A DNA stretch of 64,000 nucleotides, taken from assembly GCF_015291745.1 (NCBI RefSeq), contig NZ_CP030059.1, positions 1,081,501 to 1,145,500 on the forward strand, given 5' to 3'. A program made the translations under genes and the position numbers. Shown piece after piece: positions 26,736 through 35,312 of the stretch; the stretch's first letter is position 1, and every line of letters starts with the position of its first letter. This DNA comes from Bradyrhizobium sp. CCBAU 53351 (GTDB lineage Bacteria; Pseudomonadota; Alphaproteobacteria; Rhizobiales; Xanthobacteraceae). Under the pieces are notes generated by a model that saw only the letters and a program-made list of their open reading frames with translations, did not search any database and was not told where the DNA came from.

Positions 26736-29100
26736 ATTGTCTGCCTCGCTGGCGCGCTTCGACTGAAGGGGTGAGCTCGTCGAGCACGACGCCGACGAGC
26801 TTGCGCTCGGCGCGGCCCAGCGCGGTCAGGACCTCTTCGAGGCTGTCGTTGATGTCGTGGCTGGTCGGCAGCACCGCCACCAGCGCGTCGGTGTCGTCGA
26901 GCAGCTTGCGGTCGCCGGCAACAAGCGGCATCGCGGGGCCGTCGAGGATCACGAGGTCGTAGCCGCCTGCGGCGCGCGCCTGCGCGATCGCCTTGCGGAT
27001 CGCCTCGGCGGCCTTGCCGGAATCGCCCTCGCCGGCCGGCAGCACCGAAATGCCGTTGACTGTCTTGATCTCGCGTGCGGCCTTGCTGCCGATCGAGAGC
27101 CAGCCGAGCCTGCTCGGTTCGTTCTTGCCGGGGCGGCTGACCTTGTTCGAGAGCGCGTGGGCCTGATGGTCGGCGTCGATCATCAGCACGCGGGCGCCAT
27201 CGCGCGCAGCCGCGAGCGCGAAGTTCAGCGCGCTCACGCTGCGCCCGGTGGTCTCGCCGGTGCCGACGAGCGCAATGACGGGCATCGCCTTGCCGCCGGC
27301 GCGGCGGGCCACGGCCGCGCGCATGTCGCGCCAGGCGTTGAGCAGCTTCGTCAGGGGAAAGCCGGGCCGCAAGGTCGGCCAGCCGAGCCGGGTGAGATCG
27401 ACGCCGCCGCCGGTGGTGAGAATGGCGCCGAGCGTGTGAATGACGTCGGCCTCCTGCAGGCGCGCGATCAGCGGCTTTTCGATCAAGGGGCTTTCGACCA
27501 TCGCGGGTTGCAGCGGTGGTGCGGCAAGTTCGGGCGGGAGCTGCGCGACTTCGGGAGCTCGCAACGCCGGCTCGGGCCGCGATGCTTCCAGCTCTCGTGC
27601 AACCTCGGGAACGCGGGTCTTCTCCGGCACCGGCTTGCGGTCGCGGCGGGCCGGCGCGGGCGCTGGCGCGGTTGCGCCGGCGAACAGCAACTCGGCCGCG
27701 ACGAACCAGCTCGACGCCGCAAGCGCGCCGAAGATGAAGCCGATCATGGCGAACAGGCTCATCGCGGGCGGGAACGAGCGCCGCTGCGGCACTGTCGCTT
27801 CGCCGATGATTCGGGCCGCCGAGGTGTTCAGGCTCTCCTGCTCCTCGGTCTCGCGGGAGCGCTTGAGGAAGGACTGGTAGACGTCGCGGCTGGCATCGGC
27901 TTCGCGCTCGAGCTCGCGCAGGCGCACGGCGGCCTGACTGAGCTGGACGCTCTGCCGCTTCTGCGCCTCCAGCGCCCGGTTGAGCGAGGCTTCGAAGTCG
28001 CGGGCGCGCGTCAGATCGTTCTTGGCGGATTGGGCGAAGCGGTCGATCTCTTCGCTGATGGTACGCTTGAGGTCCTCGACCTGCTTCTCGGTCTGGCGCA
28101 GCGCCGGATGGCGTGGCCCGAGCTCGCCGGCCTGCTCCGCGTACTTCTTGCGCGCATCGGCATATTGCGCGCGCAAATTCGCGATCGTCGGCGATTGCAG
28201 CGCTTCCGGAATCGCCCCGGCGTCGGCAGCGGTGCGGCGGCTCGCCTCGATCTGGTCGAGCCGTGCCTGGGCATCCATCGTCGCCGCGCGGGCCGCGGAA
28301 AGCCGCTGGTTGCTGGCGGAGAGCTGCTGGTCGCTGATCAGCGCATCCTGGGTGCCGACGAAATTGTTCTGGGCCTTGTAGGTGGCGAGCGCGGTCTCGG
28401 CGTTGCGCAGCCGCTCGCGCAGCTCCTTGAGGCGGCCGGAGAGATCGTTGGTGGCGCGCCGGGCGGCTGACGCCTGCGAGTTGCGGGATTCCGTGAGGTA
28501 GGCGTTGGTCAGCGTGTTGGCGAGCATCGCCGCCTTCGCCGGATCCGTCGACCACACCTCGATGTCGACGATGAAGCTCTTCTCGGTCTTGCGGATGGTG
28601 ATGTGCCGGTTCAGCGCCTCGAGCGCCGCGAGCTGCACTTCGCTGTTGGCCGCGGCGGAGGGCGGGGGAGACTGAAGGCCGATCAGGCCGAGCAGCGACG
28701 ACATCAGGCTCTTGCCGTCGCCGCCGCCGAATTCCGGATCCTTGTCGAGACCAGCCTGCTGGATCACCTTGAGCAGGACGCTATTGGCGGTGATCAGGCG
28801 CGCCTGGCTCTCCACCACCATGGACATGCCGGAGACGTCCTGCGCGCGCGGCGTGAGCTCACGGTCGACGAGCTGAAGCTCGCGCGGATCGACATAGAGC
28901 TGGGCGGTGGCGGTGTAGCGGGGCGTCAGGCTCTTGCCGATGGTGACGGCAAGCGTTGCGCCGAGCAGGGCAGCCGCGGCAATCGCGACCTTGCGCCGCC
29001 AGAGCAGATTGGCGAGCTCCAGCACGTTGAAGCCGGCCTGGGACTTCTGTTGCGGGGACTCGGGTCTCGCCCGATCTATCGGCTGGTTATAGTCAAGCAT
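26728..29100 (-). CDS. Wzz/GumC-type polysaccharide co-polymerase with degenerate BY-kinase domain
   Basis: A 790-residue protein: an N-terminal Wzz domain with a membrane helix (VAIAAAALLGATLAVTIG), a long periplasmic coiled coil (residues about 170-420), a second helix near residue 455, a Pro/Ala linker, then a C-terminal ExoP-like ATPase fold. The ATPase keeps Walker A' (RVLMIDADHQ) and B (DLVILDGPA), but Walker A reads GTGETTGRS, with Arg where the catalytic Lys belongs. The tail has one Tyr instead of a cluster. The kinase is therefore probably inactive. The ATG at 29100 is preferred over a TTG at 29121. Confidence 0.9.
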   Translation of the reverse strand: MLDYNQPIDRARPESPQQKSQAGFNVLELANLLWRRKVAIAAAALLGATLAVTIGKSLTPRYTATAQLYVDPRELQLVDRELTPRAQDVSGMSMVVESQARLITANSVLLKVIQQAGLDKDPEFGGGDGKSLMSSLLGLIGLQSPPPSAAANSEVQLAALEALNRHITIRKTEKSFIVDIEVWSTDPAKAAMLANTLTNAYLTESRNSQASAARRATNDLSGRLKELRERLRNAETALATYKAQNNFVGTQDALISDQQLSASNQRLSAARAATMDAQARLDQIEASRRTAADAGAIPEALQSPTIANLRAQYADARKKYAEQAGELGPRHPALRQTEKQVEDLKRTISEEIDRFAQSAKNDLTRARDFEASLNRALEAQKRQSVQLSQAAVRLRELEREADASRDVYQSFLKRSRETEEQESLNTSAARIIGEATVPQRRSFPPAMSLFAMIGFIFGALAASSWFVAAELLFAGATAPAPAPARRDRKPVPEKTRVPEVARELEASRPEPALRAPEVAQLPPELAAPPLQPAMVESPLIEKPLIARLQEADVIHTLGAILTTGGGVDLTRLGWPTLRPGFPLTKLLNAWRDMRAAVARRAGGKAMPVIALVGTGETTGRSVSALNFALAAARDGARVLMIDADHQAHALSNKVSRPGKNEPSRLGWLSIGSKAAREIKTVNGISVLPAGEGDSGKAAEAIRKAIAQARAAGGYDLVILDGPAMPLVAGDRKLLDDTDALVAVLPTSHDINDSLEEVLTALGRAERKLVGVVLDELTPSVEARQRGRQYA

Positions 29101-29391
29101 GATCCCCAGCTTCCATTCCAACTGCCGCAGGCTGAGGGGTTACTCTTCGCTCTACGCCATGCACCCGGGATATAGGTGCCCAATCAACGCAACAGGGAAA
29201 ATTAACCATACTCATTGAGGGACTATTCACTGAAATGGCAAACAAAGCGTTTAAGCGCCTGCCGCTCCGCGATGCGTCCTCGTGACGCCGGGGTCGCGAG
29301 GGCTCCCTGGACATTAACGGTTCGTTACCGCGCTCGGCTCGGCTGCGGGTCTCCGCATGTCCTATGATGAGCCGCTTGCGCACCATGATCG
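29101..29391. other. Intergenic between co-polymerase and methyltransferase genes
   Basis: About 290 bp holding the promoter for the leftward wzz-wecB-galE operon. It is AT-rich around 29195-29250. No gene or clear hairpin is seen. Confidence 0.4.
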
Positions 29392-30192
29392 TCAGCTCTT
29401 GCGCAGGATGACGTGATAGTCGCCGCGGCGGACGTCGGTGCCGCGCGACAGCATGGTGTTCAGCAAGGCGGCGCCGGCGTCCACGAGGGCCGCGAACAGC
29501 GGCTTGCGCCGGCGCATCTCGGGATAGCGCGGACTCTCGACCTCGCGGCGGTAGATCATCTCGAGGCCGTTGGCGGCCGCGAACGCCTCGAGCCGGGGCA
29601 GCGTCACCAGCGGATGGAAGAAGGTCGGGAACGGCGGCTCGCCCGGCAGACCGGCATCCTTGATGCCGCGAATGCGCCGGTAGAACCAGACGTGAAACCA
29701 GTGCGGCGAATATTTGGTGACGACGCCGGATAGCGAACGCGGATTGGGCGCGCCGATCAGGATCATGCCGCCGCGCTTGAGCGCATCGCGGAAGTTCAAG
29801 AGCGCGGCGTCGACATGGGGCAGATGCTCGATCACGTTGTAGCAGATCACGAGATCGAAGGTCTGTTGCGCGAAACGGTAGGTCTGGACGTCGCCGAGGA
29901 TCGCCTCGTCCGCATAGCCGTTGTTGCGGACCTGGTCCTCGTCGATATCGACGACGGTTACCTTGCTGCGGCCGAGCAATTCCGGCGGCAGGACGCTGCA
30001 CGAGCCGCCACCGGCTTCGTAGATGGCGAGTTGGCCTTTCGGCAACTCGCGGCGCAGCAGGTCGTGAACGGTGAGCAGGCTGTCGCGGGCTTCGCCGGGG
30101 ACGAGATCGTGCAACGCCTGGACGGGTGCGGTGGCCGCGGGGATCTGGATCGCCGTGGCTGTCGCGAAATCGATCGTGGCTGGCTTGTTCAT
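29392..30192 (-). CDS. SAM-dependent class I methyltransferase
   Basis: A 266-residue methyltransferase. Motif I is IYEAGGGSCSVLP, acidic motif II VTVVDIDEDQV, and post-I DLVICYNVIEHLPHVDAAL; SPHWFHVWFYRRIRG suggests a lipid or glycan acceptor. Placed among glycosyltransferase genes, it may methylate a sugar or the chain end. The acceptor is unknown. Confidence 0.85.
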   Translation of the reverse strand: MNKPATIDFATATAIQIPAATAPVQALHDLVPGEARDSLLTVHDLLRRELPKGQLAIYEAGGGSCSVLPPELLGRSKVTVVDIDEDQVRNNGYADEAILGDVQTYRFAQQTFDLVICYNVIEHLPHVDAALLNFRDALKRGGMILIGAPNPRSLSGVVTKYSPHWFHVWFYRRIRGIKDAGLPGEPPFPTFFHPLVTLPRLEAFAAANGLEMIYRREVESPRYPEMRRRKPLFAALVDAGAALLNTMLSRGTDVRRGDYHVILRKS

Positions 30193-30586
30193 GTTTCTTG
30201 ACCGCGCTTGTTCTATTCAAATTTACAGGAAAAATCTCGCATGCCCGAAGAGCAAATCTGATGCCGGGCGCTGTCACCGATCGCAGTGCTTAGGGTCCGG
30301 TTAATGCGCATGCGCATTAACTACGGTATTGTTCATGTTGGATGGCTGCAGTCGCATGGACCGCGAATTGCAGTATCACGTGCGCATGATTTCGCGGGAG
30401 AAACAGGCGAAAGCGGTCAAGCGCATGATGATGTCTGGGGACGGCCGGCAGATCGGCGCGAGGCCTCGGCACGCGCCTTCGGTCGGCTGCTCATTTTGGG
30501 GCGCATCTGTCCCGCGGCGATGTGCCGTCGCGGGATACGTGATCGAAGCAGGGCTTTTTCAACATATCTCGGACATCTAGGACGTC
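30193..30586. other. Divergent intergenic region with long palindrome
   Basis: 394 bp between the methyltransferase and a glycosyltransferase. It contains a 22-bp perfect palindrome at 30300-30321. A small frame at 30329-30580 (83 codons, TTG start) has no supporting features. Confidence 0.5.
30300..30321. promoter_or_regulatory. 22-bp perfect palindrome
   Basis: The dyad TTAATGCGCATGCGCATTAA (30301-30320) is extended by G and C on either side. It is perfect without a spacer and sits 108 bp upstream of the methyltransferase start and 265 bp upstream of the glycosyltransferase. It is likely a dimeric regulator's operator; the protein is unknown. Confidence 0.65.
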
Positions 30587-31615
30587 ATGACATTGATCCC
30601 GACAGACCTGTCCGCCACGCGCATCTCGGATGCCGTGCGCGATCCCAACCGGGAGATCGCGGCGAGCTCCCGCGTGATCGACCTGTCGGTCGGCATCGTC
30701 GTCTGCATTCCCTGTTTCCGCCGTCCGCAACATTTGCGGCTGACGCTGGACTCGCTCGCGAACCAGCGGACCCCGCGGTCCTTTGCCGTCGTCATGGTCG
30801 AGAACGATGCTGCGCGGCGCGAAAGCGCGCCGGTCGCTGCGGAGTTTCTGGCCGCCGGCAGGCTGCAGGGCGTCTGCCTCGTCGAGAAGCGGCAGGGCAA
30901 TTGCCAGGCGATCAACGCTGCATTCGAGACGGCGCAGGCGCTGTTTCCCGCCGCGACGCGTTTCCTGATGATCGACGACGACGAGATTGCATCACCCGAC
31001 TGGCTCGAGCTGATGGTGCGCACCGCGGAAGCAACGGGTGCCGACGTGGTCGGCGGGCCGGTGCTGCCTGACTTCGAGGACGACAGCAAGCCCTGGCTGT
31101 CGAATCATCCCGCCTTTGCGCCCGCCTACGATTATTCCGGCGCGGTGCCGCTGATCTATGGCTGCGGCAATTGCCTGATCACACGATCCGCCTTCGAGCG
31201 GTTCGATCGTCCTGCCTTCGACCTGCGCTTCAACTTCCTCGGCGGCGGCGATTGCGACTTCTTCGTGCGGTGCCGCGACGCCGGCATGATCTTCCATTGG
31301 ACGGCGGAGGCCGTCATCACCGAGACCGTGCCGCAAAGCCGCACCAGCCTCGGCTGGATCGCAAAGCGCGGCCTGCGCATCGGCGCGATCAATTACCGCG
31401 TGCAGTCCAAGGCGGCTCAAAGCGTCGGCGGCCGCGCGTTGGTGTTCGCGCAGATGCTCGGACGGCTGCCGCTCGCGCTGGTCCGCTCCGCACGCCTGCT
31501 GGCGACGTCGAAGGCCGTCATCGCCATGCATCCGGCGCTGGTCGCGCTCGGCTCCATGCTCGCGGCGTTCGGCTTCGCGCCGAAGCCTTATGAGGCCTCC
31601 AAGATCGTGTCGTGA
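30587..31615 (+). CDS. Family 2 glycosyltransferase
   Basis: A 342-residue GT-A inverting glycosyltransferase. It has the nucleotide-binding start VCIPCFRRPQHLRLTLDSLANQ, the metal motif FLMIDDDEIASPDWLE, and the acceptor region FNFLGGGDCDFFVRCRDAGM. A hydrophobic C-terminal stretch (VIAMHPALVALGSMLAAFGFAP) suggests membrane association. Donor and acceptor are unknown. It is convergent with the next glycosyltransferase (3 bp between stops). Confidence 0.9.
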   Translation: MTLIPTDLSATRISDAVRDPNREIAASSRVIDLSVGIVVCIPCFRRPQHLRLTLDSLANQRTPRSFAVVMVENDAARRESAPVAAEFLAAGRLQGVCLVEKRQGNCQAINAAFETAQALFPAATRFLMIDDDEIASPDWLELMVRTAEATGADVVGGPVLPDFEDDSKPWLSNHPAFAPAYDYSGAVPLIYGCGNCLITRSAFERFDRPAFDLRFNFLGGGDCDFFVRCRDAGMIFHWTAEAVITETVPQSRTSLGWIAKRGLRIGAINYRVQSKAAQSVGGRALVFAQMLGRLPLALVRSARLLATSKAVIAMHPALVALGSMLAAFGFAPKPYEASKIVS

Positions 31616-31618
31616 CGG

Positions 31619-32611
31619 TCAGATGCCGAAGCGGGCGAGGGCGGTCCTCGCCGTGGCACGCGGCAGCGCCTTGAGCGAACGCCGGCCGATCATTCCGAGA
31701 TAGCCCAGGGCCTGGCGATAGCGGCCGGAACGAACCGCCTGCATCGCCGCATAGGTGATGAGATGAAGCTCGGCGGCGAGGCGCAGCCTGGGAGCCATGC
31801 CCTCGGGCAATCTGGCCAGGATCAATCCGTCGTCGAACACCCGCTCGACCGCCGGGAAGAAGTCCTTTGGCGTCCGGACCGCGGCGTTCATGGTGTTGGC
31901 GGTGTGCAGCCGATAATCGAGCAGGAGCTTTGGTGCGAATTCGAATTCGCCGATCGCGGCGAGGCGGCACCAGCAATGCCAGTCCTCGCAATATCGCAGC
32001 GACGTGTCGAAGCCGCCGATGGCGCGGAAAGCTTCCGCGCGGGCGAGCGCGATGCCGCCGTTGACGATGAAATTGCCGGCCGCGAGCCGCGTCAGCACGT
32101 CACCGGACGGCTTGCGGCGTCCCCTCAAGAGGTCGCGCCGGCCGATCTGGCGTCCCTCATGGTCGATCGTATTGTAGTCGCCATAGACGAGAACCGCGCG
32201 CGGCGCGCCGCGTGCCGCGGCCAGCAGCGAGGCCACCGCGCCGGAGCGCAGGCGGTCGTCGGCATCGAGGAACAGCAGCCACTCGCCGCTTGCATGGCGC
32301 GCGCCGAGATTTCGCGCAGCCGACACGCCGGCGGAATCATTCGTCATCAGGCGCAGCCGCGGGTCCCGAATGGCGCGGACGATCGCAGTGGTGTCGTCGG
32401 TGGAACCGTCGTCCACCACGAACACTTCGCTCACCTCACCCTGAGCCAAAGCACTGGCAAGGGTTTCACCGATATAGGCCGCAACGTTCTTGGCGGGAAT
32501 GACGACGGAGACCGAATGGGTCGAACGCGACGGCAGCGGCTGGCGCACCGCCGGAACGATGCGTGTGGAGGCCGGCAAATCGAGAACGTCGTCGGCGGTG
32601 ATCTGGGCCAC
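31619..32611 (-). CDS. Family 2 glycosyltransferase
   Basis: A 330-residue GT-A enzyme: SVVIPAKNVAAYIGETLASALAQ, VFVVDDGSTDDT, WLLFLDADDRLRSGAV (metal-binding DAD) and YCEDWHCWCRLAAIGEFEFAP. It is a typical EPS/LPS side-chain or backbone transferase. The minus-strand start is divergent from the next glycosyltransferase across about 210 bp. Confidence 0.91.
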   Translation of the reverse strand: MAQITADDVLDLPASTRIVPAVRQPLPSRSTHSVSVVIPAKNVAAYIGETLASALAQGEVSEVFVVDDGSTDDTTAIVRAIRDPRLRLMTNDSAGVSAARNLGARHASGEWLLFLDADDRLRSGAVASLLAAARGAPRAVLVYGDYNTIDHEGRQIGRRDLLRGRRKPSGDVLTRLAAGNFIVNGGIALARAEAFRAIGGFDTSLRYCEDWHCWCRLAAIGEFEFAPKLLLDYRLHTANTMNAAVRTPKDFFPAVERVFDDGLILARLPEGMAPRLRLAAELHLITYAAMQAVRSGRYRQALGYLGMIGRRSLKALPRATARTALARFGI

Positions 32612-32825
32612 GGCTCGCCTTTAAGAGTCTGTTAACCAGGGCGCATCTGCTGAGGGGATGATGCGGTCGATCGCAGCATTGGCTGCGTGCGAATGATACT
32701 CCGCATTGCGGCCGGATCGTCGCCGCGAAGGCGCGCGTCGGAGCAGTTTCGTCAATTAGCGTTAAGCCGCTGGCATTAAGCCTGTGGCAAATTCGGAAGA
32801 GTGCGACGGCCGGTCCCATGCGAGA

Positions 32826-33956
32826 ATGCGCATCTGGCTGCCGCGGATGGATCCAGTGCCCGCAAAGACGTTCGAACACGACCCCGATGCGATGATCCTC
32901 AACCTCTTCTATGAGGACAAGGACGATCGCTGGTTTCCCGGCGACCGGCATCTGCGGCGCATGGCGCGCCGCTTGCTGCTCGGCGAGCCGCGCATGAGCG
33001 GCCAGCTGCGCGTGTTCCTCAATCTCTGTGCGGGGCTCGACCGGCTCGGCATCCGCTACCGTGTCAATGATTACGGCTACATCGCACAGCATCCGGAGGA
33101 GCTGGCCTGCATCATCGGCCGCACCTTCCTGCTCGACAAGTTCGCGTGGAAGAATCCGATCCTGCTCGGCGTCGCCGCCCACAATCATCCGCTCGACGAT
33201 CCTGACCTGTTCAAGCGTCTGCCCGTGAAGAAGGTCGTGGTACCCGGCCCCTGGTACGTCGACATGTACCGGCCGCATTGGCCCGAGACCGAGGCCTGGC
33301 CGATCGGCATCGACACGAATATGTGGGCGCCGGCGCACGCCTCCCAGAAGACCTTCGATGTGCTGATCTACGACAAGGTGCACTGGGACCGCGAGCGCTA
33401 CGCACCGGAGCTGATCGAGCCCGTCCGCGCTCGCCTGCGAAAAGAGGGACGCTCCTTCACGGAGCTGCGTTACGGCAGCTACAAGGAAGAGGATTTTCAG
33501 ACCGCACTGGCGGCCTCGCGCGCGATGATCTTCCTGTGCCAGAACGAAAGCCAGGGCATCGCCTATCAGCAGGCCCTGTCCTGCGGCGTGCCTGTGTTCG
33601 CCTGGGATCCGGGCGGACCGTGGCGAGACCCCGATTACTATCCGCACCGCGTGCAGTTTTCGCCGGTGTCGTCGGTGCCCTATTGGGACGACCGCTGCGG
33701 GGCCAAATTTGCGGACATCGCGGGGTTCGAGGCGGGCTGGGACAATTTCTGGGCCGGGTGCGCCGCCGGCTCGTTCGATCCGCGCGGCTTTATCCTGGAC
33801 AACCTCACGCTCGAGCAACGCGCGCTGCAATATTACGAAATCGCGCGGAGCATCGTGCGACAGCCGGCGGCGCAGAGTTCCGGCGCGCCCGTTGACGGTC
33901 TCTCAGCGGAGCCGCGCCCTGAGCCAGAGCTTCACCGGCGTCACCAGATGTCTTGA
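32826..33956 (+). CDS. GT-B glycosyltransferase-like protein
   Basis: A 376-residue protein (MRIWLPRMDPVPAKTFEHD...). The C-terminal half carries a retaining GT-B donor-site motif, FLCQNESQGIAYQQALSCGVPVFAWDPGG, like the E-x7-E signature of GT4 enzymes. The N-terminal half with AHNHPLDDPDLFKRLPVKKVVVPGPW is less conserved. A GTG at 32784 would add 14 residues; neither start has a strong ribosome site. Its stop lies 3 bp before the ligase gene, so they are co-transcribed. Confidence 0.8.
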   Translation: MRIWLPRMDPVPAKTFEHDPDAMILNLFYEDKDDRWFPGDRHLRRMARRLLLGEPRMSGQLRVFLNLCAGLDRLGIRYRVNDYGYIAQHPEELACIIGRTFLLDKFAWKNPILLGVAAHNHPLDDPDLFKRLPVKKVVVPGPWYVDMYRPHWPETEAWPIGIDTNMWAPAHASQKTFDVLIYDKVHWDRERYAPELIEPVRARLRKEGRSFTELRYGSYKEEDFQTALAASRAMIFLCQNESQGIAYQQALSCGVPVFAWDPGGPWRDPDYYPHRVQFSPVSSVPYWDDRCGAKFADIAGFEAGWDNFWAGCAAGSFDPRGFILDNLTLEQRALQYYEIARSIVRQPAAQSSGAPVDGLSAEPRPEPELHRRHQMS

Positions 33957-33959
33957 ACC

Positions 33960-35312
33960 ATGGACCGCAGCGCCGCCGACATGAGCGACCTCGAGGCCCG
34001 ATCGTTGGGCCGGATGCTGCGCGAGGGTCTTGCGCAGCTGAATGCCGTGCAGGCCGCGCGCTGTCTCGTCGCCGTCGCGTCGCTGCTGCTGGTGCTGGTG
34101 ACGCTCGATCCCTTCCCTGACCTGCGCAATGCCGATGTCACCACCGTCGGCGGTGGACGAATGGCGCTGGCCTATCTGTCCTGGGGCCTGCTGGCTGCGG
34201 TTGCGGTGCTGTTCGTCGCGACCACGGATGGGCCGGCGTTGAAGAGCCTGGTGACGCCGCTTCATCTCTGTCTCGTCGGTTGGCTGCTGATCAACATCGT
34301 CCTGTCCGAGAGCCGCGGTGTGTCGATCCAGCGCTTCGCGCTTCTCGCTAGCGTGACGTCGCTCGCCATCCTGCTGCCGCTGCTACCGCCGACGCAGCGC
34401 AGCTTCAATCTGTGCCTGGGTGCGGCCGCGCTGGTGCTGCTCGCGCTTTGCTATCTCGGCGTCCTCCTCGCACCGCAATATTCGATCCACTCCGCGCTCG
34501 ACATCGCCGAGCCGCAGCTCGCCGGCGACTGGCGCGGCAGCTTCGGCCACAAGAACGTCGCTTCGCCCGTGATGACCATCCTGGTCTATGTCGGCATCTA
34601 TCTGTGTGCCGTGGGCTCGTTCGTGATGGGCCCGGCGATTGCGGCGCTCGCCGGCATCTTCCTGATCTTCACCGGCGGCAAGACCTCCTCGGTGCTCTGC
34701 CTTGCGATCTACGCGCTCGCGTCGCTGGCCTATGTCACGCCCGGCCTGTGGCTGAAGCGGATCATCTGCTTCGTGCCGCTGCTCGTGATGAACCTGCTGA
34801 CGGTCGGCAGCGTGATGAGCCCCGCGCTCGGAGCGTTGACGCGGCTGCTGCCGCTTGATCCCACCTTCACCGGCCGCTCCGCGATCTGGGAGTTCGCGCT
34901 CGCGGCCGTCGCCGAGAAGCCGATCATCGGGCACGGCTATGCGGCTTTCTGGGACGACGTCACGGCCCGGCAGACCGCGCAAGGCGCCGAATGGGCGACG
35001 TCCGCAGCGCACAGCCACAACAGCTATCTCGACCTCGCGGTCACCATCGGCCTGCCGGGCCTGCTGCTGGTGATCCTCGTCTTCGTGCTCGCACCGCTCG
35101 GCAATTTCCAGTCAGCCCAGGCTCACAGCCGCAGTGGCGCGCTGGCCAAGCTGTTCCTGACCGTGTGGCTGTTCGGCCTGTATTACGGGGCGACCGAGAC
35201 CTTCCTGCTCGAACGGCAGAATCCGATCTGGTTCATGTTCGCTCTGGCCGTGGCCGGCCTGCACTTTCTGGCGCGGTTCCAATGCGTCGCGCAGACGGAA
35301 CCGGCGCCATGA
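33960..35312 (+). CDS. O-antigen ligase/polymerase (Wzy/WaaL family)
   Basis: A 450-residue polytopic membrane protein with about 10-12 helices. The Wzy_C signature is visible: TGRSAIWEFALAAVAEKPIIGHGYAAFWDD, a large periplasmic loop, and AHSHNSYLDLAVTIGLPGLLLVI, which includes the conserved His. It either polymerises repeat units (working with the Wzz-type protein) or ligates glycans. Stop and next start overlap (ATGA), so it is coupled to the acetyltransferase gene. Confidence 0.9.
   Translation: MDRSAADMSDLEARSLGRMLREGLAQLNAVQAARCLVAVASLLLVLVTLDPFPDLRNADVTTVGGGRMALAYLSWGLLAAVAVLFVATTDGPALKSLVTPLHLCLVGWLLINIVLSESRGVSIQRFALLASVTSLAILLPLLPPTQRSFNLCLGAAALVLLALCYLGVLLAPQYSIHSALDIAEPQLAGDWRGSFGHKNVASPVMTILVYVGIYLCAVGSFVMGPAIAALAGIFLIFTGGKTSSVLCLAIYALASLAYVTPGLWLKRIICFVPLLVMNLLTVGSVMSPALGALTRLLPLDPTFTGRSAIWEFALAAVAEKPIIGHGYAAFWDDVTARQTAQGAEWATSAAHSHNSYLDLAVTIGLPGLLLVILVFVLAPLGNFQSAQAHSRSGALAKLFLTVWLFGLYYGATETFLLERQNPIWFMFALAVAGLHFLARFQCVAQTEPAP

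Noticed and set aside
30329..30580. 83-codon TTG-start frame in the divergent gap
   Set aside because: No ribosome site, weak protein character; the region is better explained as regulatory DNA with the palindrome.
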